From NCBI GenBank assembly GCA_963971425.1, contig OZ020517.1, forward strand, positions 19,372,904 through 19,436,903: 64,000 bases of DNA, written 5' to 3'. The first letter of the stretch is position 1. Each line of letters starts with the position of its first letter. This DNA comes from Bryoerythrophyllum caledonicum (Eukaryota > Streptophyta > Bryopsida > Pottiales > Pottiaceae). Of the stretch, positions 11,941-22,562 are shown piece after piece. The notes beneath the pieces are model-generated. The model was not told the origin of the DNA. It saw only the letters and a program-made list of their open reading frames with translations, and ran no database searches. Both the position numbers and the translations under genes were made by a program.

Positions 11941-12163
11941 AGGAAGAAGAACTCCGGTCTGCAAAGGAGGCCGGCATGAATAGAGTGTTTGTTTGTACCA
12001 CTTACTAAAACGATGTCCACTGGACAAAGGATTAGCAGGATGGAACTACTTCCCCCTCTCAAGGGTAGACACTATAGTAAAAACATGACAAACCAACGAA
12101 CATGAGAAAATTGAATTTCAAAAACTAGTATGACACGTTTTGATTAGATTAATAGGTGTGGGT
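11941..12163. other. Intergenic, nothing recognised
   Basis: Short AT-rich spacer between the end of duplication block A and the retrotransposon C-terminal fragment. No gene or clear signal is visible. Confidence 0.5.
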
Positions 12164-12593
12164 TTAAGGCATTGGTTGATTATTTTCTAGTCTATGTTTG
12201 TGGCGAAGGATGGCTGTCGCATGTTGGATAGCAATGGTGTTAAGGTTTATGAAGGTATTTTTAATGGAGGACATTGAGATTTTTAATGTGGATTCCAATG
12301 TTTTCATGGAGGGAATATGCGTGGTGGCTTTAGCTCCGGCTGTGATCACAATTAACGGGTCCACTTTCCATCTTGATGAGCTGATTTCATCTAGGAGAGG
12401 TTGGTATTTGTTTGACTAGTGTGTAATTGTTTCCCGGGAGAACCTATCGTTGCAATATGTAGATTCTATAAATTGTATTGTGATGGTAGGGTCTGGGGTT
12501 TTTGGTGGAGGGTGATTGTGTGTCGCACCGCGGATGCATAATAGATCAAGTTTAAATCTGGCATTGCATTGACATCTTTGAGTGATGCATGTA
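12164..12593 (-). pseudogene. Retrotransposon C-terminal extension, separated by Tc1 insertion
   Basis: Minus-strand frames here continue the polyprotein of the third retrotransposon copy beyond the Tc1 insertion. 12416-12658 contains a Cys/His-bearing stretch with HPPPKTPDPTITIQF; 12164-12364 encodes MDPLIVITAGAKATTHIPS and a helical tail. Joining 12593 to 14308 restores the uninterrupted sequence GATGCATGTACATGGTAG found near 2225 in copy A. Several frame breaks are present. Block A lacks this 3' extension. Confidence 0.6.
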
Positions 12594-14307
12594 CAGTACC
12601 TTGCAAATGAGTTACGTTTATTGTATCCACAGGGCAGTAAACAGACATGGAGTTGCAATTTCGAATTGGCATTACAGATTCAATTTTGGGCCAAATCATG
12701 TATGGAAAATTGCATTGGAAAGGTAATGAAGTGGACTTTACTGCAAGAAGAAAATTTTACAACAAACTTGCAAAATCATACAACAATAAAGTATCTTAGA
12801 ATATACTACCTACCATCTTATGCTACCACCTTTAGCTTCAATTACAGCCTTCATATGTTTAGGCATGCTAGCAATGAGGATCTCAATTATTTCCTTAGAG
12901 ATACCTTCCCATGCCCGTTCATTGGATTCAATCATTTCTTCTTGGTTTTTTGGTATCAGCCCATTTTGTACACAATCCTTTACAATCATCCATAGGTTTT
13001 CTATAGGATTCAAGTCCGGCGAGTTTGCCGGCCACTTCAGCTTCTCAATGTGATGCGCCACTCTCCAACTTTCAGCGTATTTACTACGATGCACTGGCGC
13101 GCCGTCTTCCATGAGGATAAGATTCTCACGTTCATCATACATGAAATAAAAGCCACTTAAGCGACCTTCATATACAATATTTACAAAATCTTCACTTGTG
13201 CGTTTGTGAAGTGACATAACAATAATAGGGCACTTATCAAAGCCACTAAAGGCACCCCGAATCATGACGGAAGTGCGGCCCGACTTGAATGTGAGGGCTA
13301 TGTAATCCATTGAGTAGCGTTCATACGCTCGACGCCAAGCCTTGACTTGTCGGGACCTCTTTCCAATTTCAAAAGAAGACTCGTCTGTCCACATAATGTT
13401 GCGCCAATCTGATAGAGTCCATCTCTTGTGTGCCTTTGCAAATGCTAGCCTATCTGCTTTGTGTTTCTCGCTCAAATATGGCTTCTTCACTGCAATTCGA
13501 TTGCCAAAACCCAATTTGTTGATATACGTTGACAATGTGCGCTTGTAGACCTTGACCCTCATCTGCTCAATGATATCTCCACGAGATAGGTGACGATTTT
13601 GGATGAGAATGCGCGCAAGGTCCCACTTATCACGAATTGAAAGTTTTTGAGCCCTTCCACAGGACTTACGCGCTACCACTGTACCACGCTCACAGTAGTT
13701 CTTCCAGATAGTGAAGACAGTTGACTGACTCATTTCCAGTTCCTTCGCAATACTATAAGTTGACATTCCAGCACTCCGCATTCCCACAATGACCCCTCTT
13801 TCTTCCTCACTCAAAGTCCTTGTCTTCATCTCTCTCAAATGGAACCAGTACACAACAAGCATGCAAAGACAACAACAACATGCACAACTTTGCACAGACC
13901 ATATACCCAACAATTTCGACCTCCACCAACACTCAGTTTTGCTACAAACACTCTAGCACTCAAATCCACTATGATTCTTAGAACCCAAGGATCCATTTTG
14001 TAGTTGCAAGTCACAAAAAATCTTTGTTGTGATGGCGTGTTCGCAGTTAACATTGTTGCAAGCATTCCAGTTGTAGTGACAACAAGTTCAAGCTGTCTCT
14101 TAAAAATCCCGAATTTGTAGCTGTTGACATTTTGGTATGTCCTAAATTTAGCAGCTCGTGAGTCACAACTATGATTTTCATGTAACCACTAAGTTTCGTA
14201 GCCAGGTGTTTAAAATTCTTGCCAAGATCTCATTCCGAAGTGACACCACTATAGAAGACGTGTTCTGACACTTCAAGAAATAAACGTAAGTCATTTGCAA
14301 GGTACTG
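12594..14307 (-). mobile_element. Intact Tc1/mariner-type DD34E transposon, 1714 bp
   Basis: Both ends carry a 28-bp terminal inverted repeat beginning CAGTACCTTGCAAATGA, with one mismatch between the ends. The element is flanked by the TA dinucleotide (12592-12593 and 14308-14309) expected for this superfamily. The uninterrupted target is seen in copy A near 2225, so the insertion is confirmed within the window. It interrupts a retrotransposon fragment and carries a complete transposase frame. Near-identical ends and an undamaged gene point to a recent insertion. Confidence 0.95.
12810..13829 (-). CDS. Tc1-type DD34E transposase, apparently intact
   Basis: 339 codons from the ATG at 13829 (MKTRTLSEEERG); an open stretch continues upstream, but this Met begins the conserved region. 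The N-terminal half has paired helix-turn-helix DNA-binding segments (STYSIAKELEMSQSTVFTIW, about residues 23-42). The catalytic core shows WTDESSF (Asp149), MEDGAPVHRS (Asp242) and [11 protein letters not shown] (Glu277). Exactly 34 residues separate the second Asp from the Glu, so it is DD34E as in Tc1 rather than DD39D as in typical plant mariner-like elements. It would cut at the TIRs and insert at TA. No stops or frameshifts are present, so it may be active. Confidence 0.93.
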   Translation of the reverse strand: MKTRTLSEEERGVIVGMRSAGMSTYSIAKELEMSQSTVFTIWKNYCERGTVVARKSCGRAQKLSIRDKWDLARILIQNRHLSRGDIIEQMRVKVYKRTLSTYINKLGFGNRIAVKKPYLSEKHKADRLAFAKAHKRWTLSDWRNIMWTDESSFEIGKRSRQVKAWRRAYERYSMDYIALTFKSGRTSVMIRGAFSGFDKCPIIVMSLHKRTSEDFVNIVYEGRLSGFYFMYDERENLILMEDGAPVHRSKYAESWRVAHHIEKLKWPANSPDLNPIENLWMIVKDCVQNGLIPKNQEEMIESNERAWEGISKEIIEILIASMPKHMKAVIEAKGGSIRW

Positions 14308-15720
14308 TACATGGTAGTAGCCATTGTCGGACCGTGTTCTCCGGTGGGTTATTGTGAAAGGTACCAGCATTCATATAGATGAGGCATCTAGATTTACTAG
14401 AAGATACCAACAATTTTCTAATTTCCCATACTGCTTTGTCATGTCTTTTGACCATTAGTGCGTGAATGTGTGGTTGTTGACACTTAAGCAATACATGCAA
14501 CCAGGAGTCTAGTTCGGTGGAGTTGCAAATGGGACATGTAATGGAAGGGAATCTTTCTCGTCTGAAGAATAGTTGTTTTCGAGCATTTCCCATATATTGA
14601 CATGTTCTAAATTTTATAATACAAGTTTTTTGTGAGTGAGTGATAAGAAGGTTTGACCAGAATTCATTGGAAAGTTCCTTATCAATGTTTCTATTACCTG
14701 TCCATTGTTCTATGTTGGGAAAGTTTCTGGCCAATTCTGTTAAGTTGTTGTCTAAATCATATCTTTTAAGGTATTTGGGTAGGAATCTAATGGGGCCTTT
14801 GTCTGGGGTGTCATCCATGGAGGGCCATTCTTTCCATTGATAATAGTGTGGTGTGGGATGGGCATGTTCCAATGGTTCTCAGGCCTCTCTATGTTCTCTT
14901 TCTCTACCAATTTTTGCTAGTTCATCGGCTTTTTCATTCCCATCAATGCTCACATGAGCTCTGACTTTGTGTATTGATATGGGTTGGGTTCGTGCTTGTA
15001 ACATTTGCACCGTTGATGCTAAGATAGTTTTGTCAGGTGGCCATTGTGCATGGTTGGGTGTTGAATTTGTGTGTTTAGGAGGTATAATACATTGATGCAA
15101 TCTGTAAAAATGTATGCGGGCTCATATGGGTATTGAGCATTTAGGATGCGTAGTGTTTTATGTACAACCATCATTTTGGCTCTGATGATGTTTTGGAGTC
15201 CATGTAGTCTTTTGGCTATTTTGATGTTTTTTGGTGCATTATATATGCCATATCCGGCTTTTTCTCTGTGCCAGTGTCCTAGGCTTACTTTTTCAGGTTC
15301 TTTAAATGATTTGTCCATAAAGAAACAATATCCAGGGTTTAATTTAAGGGGTAGGTTTGTGTTGTAGGGTGGAAGTGGTGTTGAGATAATTGGAGGTGTT
15401 GTGTTTGGATTTGGGTATTTGGCTTGGGACCATTGTTTATGGCGATTAATTGTGATAGGCGTGGATGTGGGTGGGGCTAGATTGGCATATATTTGTTTGA
15501 TATGGAGGGTATTAGTCAATGATTTTAAATGTTCTATGATTATTTTAGTGCCGATTGTGTTGTTTTGATGATGTACGCATATTATTTGTTAAGTGGATTT
15601 TTCTTTCTGGGTTTTTTACCTAGTTCTTCTGGTATGGTTGGTTCAAAATATGTTATGGTATCTGTTGGTAGTGCATGCATGTCGGCGAAGGATGAGTAGA
15701 GAGTGAGCTCCGCATTTCGT
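14308..15720 (-). pseudogene. Retrotransposon 3' fragment, third copy, split by Tc1
   Basis: Nearly identical to 2205-3640. From high to low coordinates it has the RNase H frame (15019-15519) with FMDKSF, RAKMMVVH and FTDCIN, the frameshifted C-terminal RNase H piece (14879-15100), then a 193-codon frame (14291-14872) with FRTCQYMGNARKQLFF and CPICNSTELDSWLHVLLKC. This last frame is better preserved than in copy A. The second RNase H acidic residue is Lys, and the frameshift near 15030 is shared with the other copies, so it predates duplication. The 5' truncation is at the same place as in A and B. Confidence 0.78.
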
Positions 15721-16387
15721 GGTGAGAGGAGGCGCAATGACTTAGACTAGAAACCTTGAACTACGTGTAGTTAGAGGTTGTTGGCCTCACTGAGAGCCCA
15801 CATATGTTCAGATCTAGACGTTGGTGAGGCAGGGGATTCAGTTGACATGTGTTGGAAGTGCTCAAAATTAGATCTGGAAGTTCTTGAGGGGGATGGACTT
15901 GTCTATGAGTGCGATTGTTGCAAGTTTATTCTGAAGCGTGGAAAACTAGTGTTGTTGCATAGATCTAGACTCATAGACCCTCCTTACCTTCAGATCTGTC
16001 CAGATTGGTGGTGATAGATCTAGATTTGCTTACCCACTATTTAGCCCTTATTCCTCCTTGAACCACGATCCCAACACACTAGAGATTGAGCGACACCCGG
16101 AGCTAACACTGCCAGTAAGTTACAAGCATTCAACAAACTCAAGGAAGCCAAATCTGTGCAATAGGAAACAAGAACAACCCGAATGCTCCAACACATGCTC
16201 GGCAGTACATGGAACAAACGCCCAAACCCGAAGATCAAGGAAACAGGCCACCTCTAAACCCTCTATCTCCGTTCTAGTTTATCAATTACAGATTAGGTCT
16301 TTTTTGTTTTGTTATCTTATACGAGCATGCACAGAACTAATAGCAATTACAAATGTTAGTACAAACCCAGACAGTCGGTACAAGGCA
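15721..16387 (+). pseudogene. PHD-like zinc-finger fragment and start of basic repeat, third copy
   Basis: The frame 15778-16014 (78 codons) reads MCWKCSKLDLEVLEGDG, then YECDCCKF, then LIDPPYLQICPDWW before a stop. The C-x2-C, C-x2-C and final DPP-x(5)-CPDWW order resembles a PHD finger (CDxCxxxxHxxCLDPPLxxxPxxxWxCPxC) but the histidine and last cysteine are not in place. It is unbroken only in this copy and is best read as a captured gene scrap. 16015-16387 begins the basic low-complexity family, which resumes at 26643 after the MULE. Confidence 0.35.
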
Positions 16388-16398
16388 GCTGGGAGAAG
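16388..16398. repeat. 11-bp target-site duplication, left side of MULE-1
   Basis: GCTGGGAGAAG lies immediately left of the element and is repeated exactly at 26643-26653 immediately right of it. An 11-bp duplication is within the 8-11 bp range of MULE superfamily elements. Confidence 0.9.
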
Positions 16399-16435
16399 TA
16401 GGATTGCTATCTTGTGAGCGGCGAGCGGTGAGCAC
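16399..16435 (+). repeat. MULE-1 left terminal inverted repeat
   Basis: The outer bases differ slightly from the right end; the shared core is GCTATCTTGTGAGCGG (16407-16422). The right counterpart occupies about 26594-26642 and contains a longer run of GCTCACCGCTC-type repeats. Confidence 0.85.
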
Positions 16436-17167
16436 TGAATTTTTGCATTTTTTTTGGTACTGTTTTTTGAAGAATTTGGGAAGGGTCGCCTATGGCCGTG
16501 GGTTCTATTAAGACTGTGTTGACATATGAAAAGAAAATTGAAATTTACGATGACAATGTAGTTGGACATATGGAAGTAGGAGTAGTTTAGGATTGATTGC
16601 AACAATTCAGTGCTCATTGGAAGGGACGCTTATGGGTGAGGATTTAGATATCAGGGTACTGCGACAAGTTAATAGACTATGAAATACAATAGAAAAAATT
16701 GAAGTTATATGGTTTAGGGTGGCAGGCAGTATCCATGTGATACCTAGTTCATACCCTTATAATACATGGGTGATATCCATGTAATACCTAGGTGGAAAAA
16801 ATTAGATACCATGGAGATACCCGTTGGGTCTGAACCACTCTAAATTGAAACAATCTAATTCTTAGCGAACGGTCGTTTAAATAAGAGCAATGCCTAAGAT
16901 ACAAAGCCTATAAACTTAGAGGACATGTAACCAAGTTACAAAGGTTTTTTATAATGAATCAAATTATAAATCGTAGATAGAACGATATCTTTTCATAAAG
17001 AAGCATGCCATACGATGTTTTACGTAAGACATACGTGAAAGGAAAGGGATTTTGACAGGAATGAAGATGATTCACGATGGGACAATATTGAAGACAACCA
17101 GCTGGTAGTGTGATGGTAAACAAAGCAACAAACCAATGCAGAGGAATCAAGATCCCTCCGCAAAAAG
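16436..17167. other. MULE-1 left subterminal region, no gene
   Basis: AT-rich. 16690-16830 contains phased GATACC/GGTATC motifs (for example GTGATACCTAG and GTAATACCTAGG) about 11 or 22 bp apart. The same segment is found inverted at about 35990-36110 in MULE-2, so it is part of the element. Confidence 0.6.
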
Positions 17168-20100
17168 TCAGCTGGAGTCAGTATCGTCAGAAAAACTATC
17201 ACTATGCTCCGAGCCACTAACGTAAGCCTCCCCATCTATGAACGGACATGTAGTAACTCTACGTGAGACTACCGTTTGAAGACGTGGAGGGGAATGTTGA
17301 GCTGCCATGGCGTCTGCAATCTGGGCATCCCAGGGATTCAAATGGAATCGTCGTGTGGGGCTCTTCACCTCCAACAACAATGAAGACAGCACTCCAACAT
17401 GAGTCCTATTCAATGATGCCATCAACGACGAAGGCCGACTGCACAAATTAAAGTCTCGTTAAGAATTTAAGCTTGAGACAATACTGGAACTGTAAACCGC
17501 ATTCCAAAACTGGAACCGAATCAGGGTAGGACTTACTCACAACGTCTCTTGGGGACGGTCTTCACATGTGGCTTGTCGTCATCAACCTCCAAGGGGCGCT
17601 TGCGAGAGCCCTCTGCCACCACCGGTGGCGGTGCTGACTCGACCTCAACAATGTTAGGGACCAAAGGAAGAAGGACTTCTTCCACCAACTCTCGGTCCTC
17701 CTCCAGTGCCAAAATGTGCCGCTTTAACGCCTTGCAGGCCTTAATAGACGCCCCTTCATTTAAAAAAAATCATACAATGTTAGCATTAGAAAGCGAAAGT
17801 AAAACAAAAGAATTTTGTAATGGAATGAACTAACCAGTAGATGCTGTGAGATCCAGGACAATGTCCTCCTATGCGCAGAGATCAATCAGAGCCTCCATGA
17901 GGTTCGTAGACTTTTCTCGCGCACCATGCCATGGTACGTCGCTATCCGCCCTCATAGTCAGCGTCTCTTGAGTAATAAGATTGGTCATGTGACCATCTGA
18001 AGACAGGTGAATCTCGTCTCTTTGCAGCTCCATCCTATCAAAGAATGAGAATGGAACCGCGAGATCCAGTTTCCTCACGAAGCACTTCACAAGGAAGCAC
18101 TTGTGAGTGCGCCCAGGGTGGCCATCGCGGAAAAATGGTAGCCCGTTGATGGCAAACTACTTTGTCTCCTTGACAAATCCCGCCCAATCGGCCCAGGTTG
18201 AAAGTTCATTGGAGATGAACTTCGAATCCGGGTAGAACACGATAAGCGGCGCCCCATCACGAAGCAACGCCCCAACCATTTCAAAGGCCCGGTAAATCCA
18301 ATGGAATTCTTTCTTCCCTCCGTCTAATAACCGGGTTGGAAGCTTGTTCCAATTCGGTACGTTGATGCCGCCATCAATGTCGAGAACCGGTAAATCCTCT
18401 GGTACGTCGAACATTACCACATCTGCCAAACCTAGAGTGCAATCCAGAGCCTCATGTCGCCGATGCCGTGAGCCCGAGTGCTCCTTCAAAAACTTGCAAA
18501 GCTCCTGCCAAGCCTCTGGTTCGTCATCCTCCACAACGACGCTGTCAAATAGAGACATAATGGAGAGGGCACTCTCACACATCACCTTCACAGCAGCAGA
18601 AGACTGAGGAAGATCAAATAACGGAATCGAATACACCGTCTGAGAGGGCTTCACATCGAAGGTAGAAGGACGGCTGCTAGCTGAGGGTGAAACGCCCATC
18701 GTCAAAGTCACCGCAGGAGGGACTGCGAATCCTCCAAATCCCCCCTATTGACTAAATAACTTCTGGGGCCCTTCCTTCGCCACCAACGCCGCGAACTCCT
18801 TGTACTTCTCCTTCGTCTCTTTCTTCTCCTTCTTCGAACTCTCCTTCTCCAGCCTAGCAGCCTCCCTCTCTTGTTCTTTGATTACTGCCTTAGCCGCTTT
18901 CTCAGCAACCTTGGCTTTGGCCTTCTCGGATTGCTCCTTAGACGCTCTCAATGGAGCCGCCAACAAGGGAAGGACGTTGCCAACCACAAGAGGAACCGCA
19001 ACGGACTTGCAGGCCACTCGAAGCTAGACCTCGTCTCCAGGTGTGGGATCCACCTCACGCATCTCCAAGTACCAGGGGCATTGGAGGAGGTGGTGCACAA
19101 AAAACCGACGCCGCTGAGTATCTGTGAAGATACAGTCTGGAGCCGAAGTATCTATCCACTTTGTGAAGCGGATGGGTAGGTCTCTGGCCACCAAGGATCC
19201 ATTGGCCACGAGCACCCTCCAAAGATACCGCATCGCTGCTCGCTTCAGAGCCTTCTCGCAACCGTCCTGCGCCATAAACTCCTCGCCCTTCGTGTAAGAG
19301 CCCCCCTTCCCAATGTAAGTAGAGAACACCTTAGTCCACATCGTCATGCTCTTTGCCTCAATCCATTTTCCAATGGCGAGAACAAGATTCGATAGCCCTT
19401 CAGTCTTAAGGACAATGTTGTCCTCAAGGAGAATCTCCGCGTAGAGCTTCTCAGACTCTTCCTCAAGCTGTAAAACAAAATCCACATAGTTAGGAATTCA
19501 TCATAGTACAATCATACAAAAAATCTGTGAATGTCAAGAAAGAGTGCACCTTACCCCAGCCCAGAACGTTGCCTTGTCAATCCAGCCACGAAGAACCTTA
19601 TCTGACGCTGGCGAGGCAGGGAAGTTATACTCCATCCTGCTGCTCTTGCTCATGGTCCACCACCTGCACCAGCGCGACTTGAACTTTGCAGCTATCCTTG
19701 CAGTGGCAATGAGCTGGAGTTTCTTGGGAGTCATCTCGGGCCGCACCTGGTAGACATCAAAGTGGCGATTCACCTAAATCACAATATCAACCATTAGAAT
19801 GGAATTTACAATGCCATGAGTTAGGAAATCAATATGGATGTTGTATAAATAAATAAAATTTATCCTACCTCTTTGGAGAAATCCTCCCCGTTAGCCGGGT
19901 TGGCAATTGCCAACATCCGAGTGAGCATGGTCTGGCACGTCGTCTTCTTCTTTTGCACAACTTCAGTGCAACGGCTCACCAACTCGGCGGCACTTCCACG
20001 CCGATTTTCACTAACACCCGTAACCAAGGTGTCCTTGAACTTTTGAATCTGCTCCTCTTGAGCAGCAATCAGGTCCCGTTGTGGCCAACATAAGGACGTG

Positions 20101-21100
20101 GAAAGTTATAAAATTTAATGAAGGAATATTAAAAATAGATATAAGCCAAGTGCTAGCTGGTCTCACACGATCATCACGTACCTCAAACATGAGCTTTACA
20201 AATGCTTCCAAGGTCATGTGATACCACTTTCGTTGTCCCTTCCTTGACCACTCAAGGACACTGACTTCGTAGTCTTCACCGCTGATGAGCCTTTTCAACT
20301 GCTCAAACTCTAAGAGACCGAAATGCTGAACACGCTTGATGTCGTGTGTGATGTGTTGCACGACGTGGTCAGCTTCTTTTTGCCTATGACAAAAGAATGT
20401 TACATTTTAGAAAATTTAAGTCCAATAGTATAAGCAACTGAAACAAACGAAGTTACGAGTATCTTAGTTCATGCATACCTATTCAAGTCAGTCATCACGT
20501 TGAGCAAGATGTGACGGTTCTCGATAGTCGGCTCGATAACCACGGCTCGTACTGGCACGTGAAAGGCAACATCGGATGGGTGCAGTTGGAAAATCGCCTC
20601 GGTCCAAGCCATGTGGCGATGATTACCATCCCACACAAAGAAGAACTTCTCCGAATACGCCGAGAACTCCGAACGAGTCTTCAACAGCTCCTCGAACTTC
20701 CGGTCCTCTTCTACCCAAAGCTCGGACCACATTGACATGTCTGCTGGTTGCACCCGCTTCTCCACAAGGGAGAAACTCTTCACTGAAACGTAAAAACATG
20801 CAAAACCACGCCGACATCCGTTGACAAACTCCCCCTTCAATTTCTCGACATCGCTCCGAAGAGGTAATCTAACCTCAGTCATGGGCACCATCTAGCAGAG
20901 CGGAATGGGGAGATCACCTGCGATAGAGCAGATACTGCTCTGTAGGATGTCGTAAGAGGTCCCACGGATGGACCTCCACAAAGACTGAAGTGTTGGAGCA
21001 AGCCCATGCTCATAAACAAATTCGTCCACGCTAGCGTCGTCCTCTACAATCTCAAGGTCCTCACCCGAAGAACTCGCCCTAGGTTCCAAAGCCTCAACCT
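17168..21100 (-). pseudogene. ParB-like domain plus beta-class DNA methyltransferase-like gene, MULE-1
   Basis: A multi-exon gene with GT-AG introns. Usable exons (high to low): to 20479; 20383-20182; about 20080-19869; 19773-19555; 19467 to about 17853; about 17757-17536; perhaps 17446-17168 with an acidic tail. The first exon has LPIPLC-x-MVPMTEVRLPLR and later FFFVWDGNHRHMAW, resembling the start and GNHR/GxxR box of ParB/sulfiredoxin-like folds. The middle is helical, then Lys/Glu-rich (18745-19017). The C-terminal part has LADVVMFDVPEDL, where a methyltransferase would have its DPPY-type motif IV, then LLRDGAPLIVFYP, VPWHGAREKS and VLDLTASTG, placed as motif I, followed by GASIKACKALKRHILALEED. 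Motif IV before motif I is the beta-class order. The motif IV residues look degenerate. In-frame TAGs at 20894, 19026, 18747, 18159 and 17871 disable it. An upstream exon exists but was not found. Domain naming is from recall of motifs. Confidence 0.6.
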
Positions 21101-21395
21101 GCAACCGTCATTCATTATAAACCAAAGTAAGATACTCAGTCCTGTTAAACAATAAAATGAAATAAACAAAATACTAAAACTAGAAATCCATGGCCCCCAG
21201 TCCATCCCACAGCTCACCTCACGAACACAAGCCACCTGAACCCCACCCCACGACCTCTCATGCACTCACTGACCACTCCCACATATTGCACATCCCGACA
21301 CACACGCTCTAAGTGTGATGACTTAACTAAACGTCCTAACCAACAAACTAGGTGGAAAACTCAACGCGCAACCAAGCGCTCGCAAGCTGGGGAAG

Positions 21396-21495
21396 GATTC
21401 TAAAGTTTTTTTGAAAATCAGTGACCCCTGAAAATGGCTTTCAGATCCGAAAGCCATTTTCAGGGGTCACTGATTTTCGTAAAAAATCTTAAATC
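21396..21495. repeat. About 100-bp palindrome 1, AGATCC centre
   Basis: Symmetry is around 21445/21446. The arms pair for about 50 bp with few mismatches, including AATGGCTTTC against GAAAGCCATT and CAGTGACCCCTGAAAA against TTTTCAGGGGTCACTG. The centre is AGATCC rather than GGATCC. Confidence 0.95.
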
Positions 21496-21957
21496 CCCTC
21501 CCTGCAAGCGAGTTCATTGGCGCGCGCGCTCTTACTAGTTCAAATCATTTAGTTTCAAGCAAGCGCTACTGTACAAATTCCACGCATGCATGCCCCTGCT
21601 CGACCCCAGGCACTACAGTTCATGCACTCTCACACGAGCACTCAGCCCACCTCACGTACATAGTCCCCCCGAACCCCACCCCACAACCTCACATGCACTC
21701 ACATTCAGACTCACATACCCAGCCTCACACTCACTCTCCCTCGTCATCAGCCCCCATCCCACGACTACTCACACCTCACCAACTCACAAGTGCACAAGAA
21801 TATACTCTCCACGACCTCTCATGCACTCACAGTTCAGTCCCACACATTGCACATCCCGAAACGCCCGATCAAGAGTTTGATGACATCTATGAAGGTCCTA
21901 TCCAACAAGCCTAGCAAAAAACTCAACGCGCGACCAAGAGCTCGCAAGCCGGGGAAG

Positions 21958-22057
21958 GAATCTAAATTTTTTACGAAAATCAGTGACCCCTGAAAACGGC
22001 TTTCGAATCCGAAAGCCATTTTCAGGGATCACTGATTTTCGTAAAAAATCTTAAATC
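21958..22057. repeat. About 100-bp palindrome 2, GAATCC centre
   Basis: Symmetry is around 22007/22008, with the same arm sequence as palindrome 1 (CAGTGACCCCTGAAAA facing TTTTCAGGGATCACTG). It lies 562 bp from palindrome 1. Confidence 0.95.
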
Positions 22058-22462
22058 ACCTCCCTGCAAGCGAGTTCTTTGGCGCACGCACTCTCACCAG
22101 TTAAAAACACTTAGTTTCCAACAAGCGCTACTGTAAGAATTCCAAGTTAGCATGCCCCTCGACCCCAGGCACTAAAAAGCGTGCAGTCTCACACGAGCAC
22201 TCAGCCCACTTCACGCACACAGTCCACCGAACCCATCCCCACGACCTCACATGCACTCACAATCAGATTCACCCTCACACCTCACCCACTCACAAGAGCA
22301 CCAGAATATTCTCATCACGACCTCCCATACACTCAAAGACCAGTCCCATACATTGCACATTCCGACAAGACTGATCGAAGTGTGATGACATCAACGAAGG
22401 TCCTAACCATCAAGCCTCGTGGAAAACTCATTGCACGACCAAGAGCTCGCTAGGAGGGGAAG

Positions 22463-22562
22463 GATTCTAAATTTTTTATGAAAATCAGTGACCCTTGAAA
22501 ATGGCTTTCGGATCCGAAAGCCGTTTTCAGAGGTCACTGATTTTCATAAAAAAATTCAAATC
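22463..22562. repeat. About 100-bp palindrome 3, GGATCC centre
   Basis: Symmetry is around 22512/22513; the core GCTTTCGGATCCGAAAGC is a perfect 18-bp palindrome. It lies 505 bp from palindrome 2. Confidence 0.95.
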
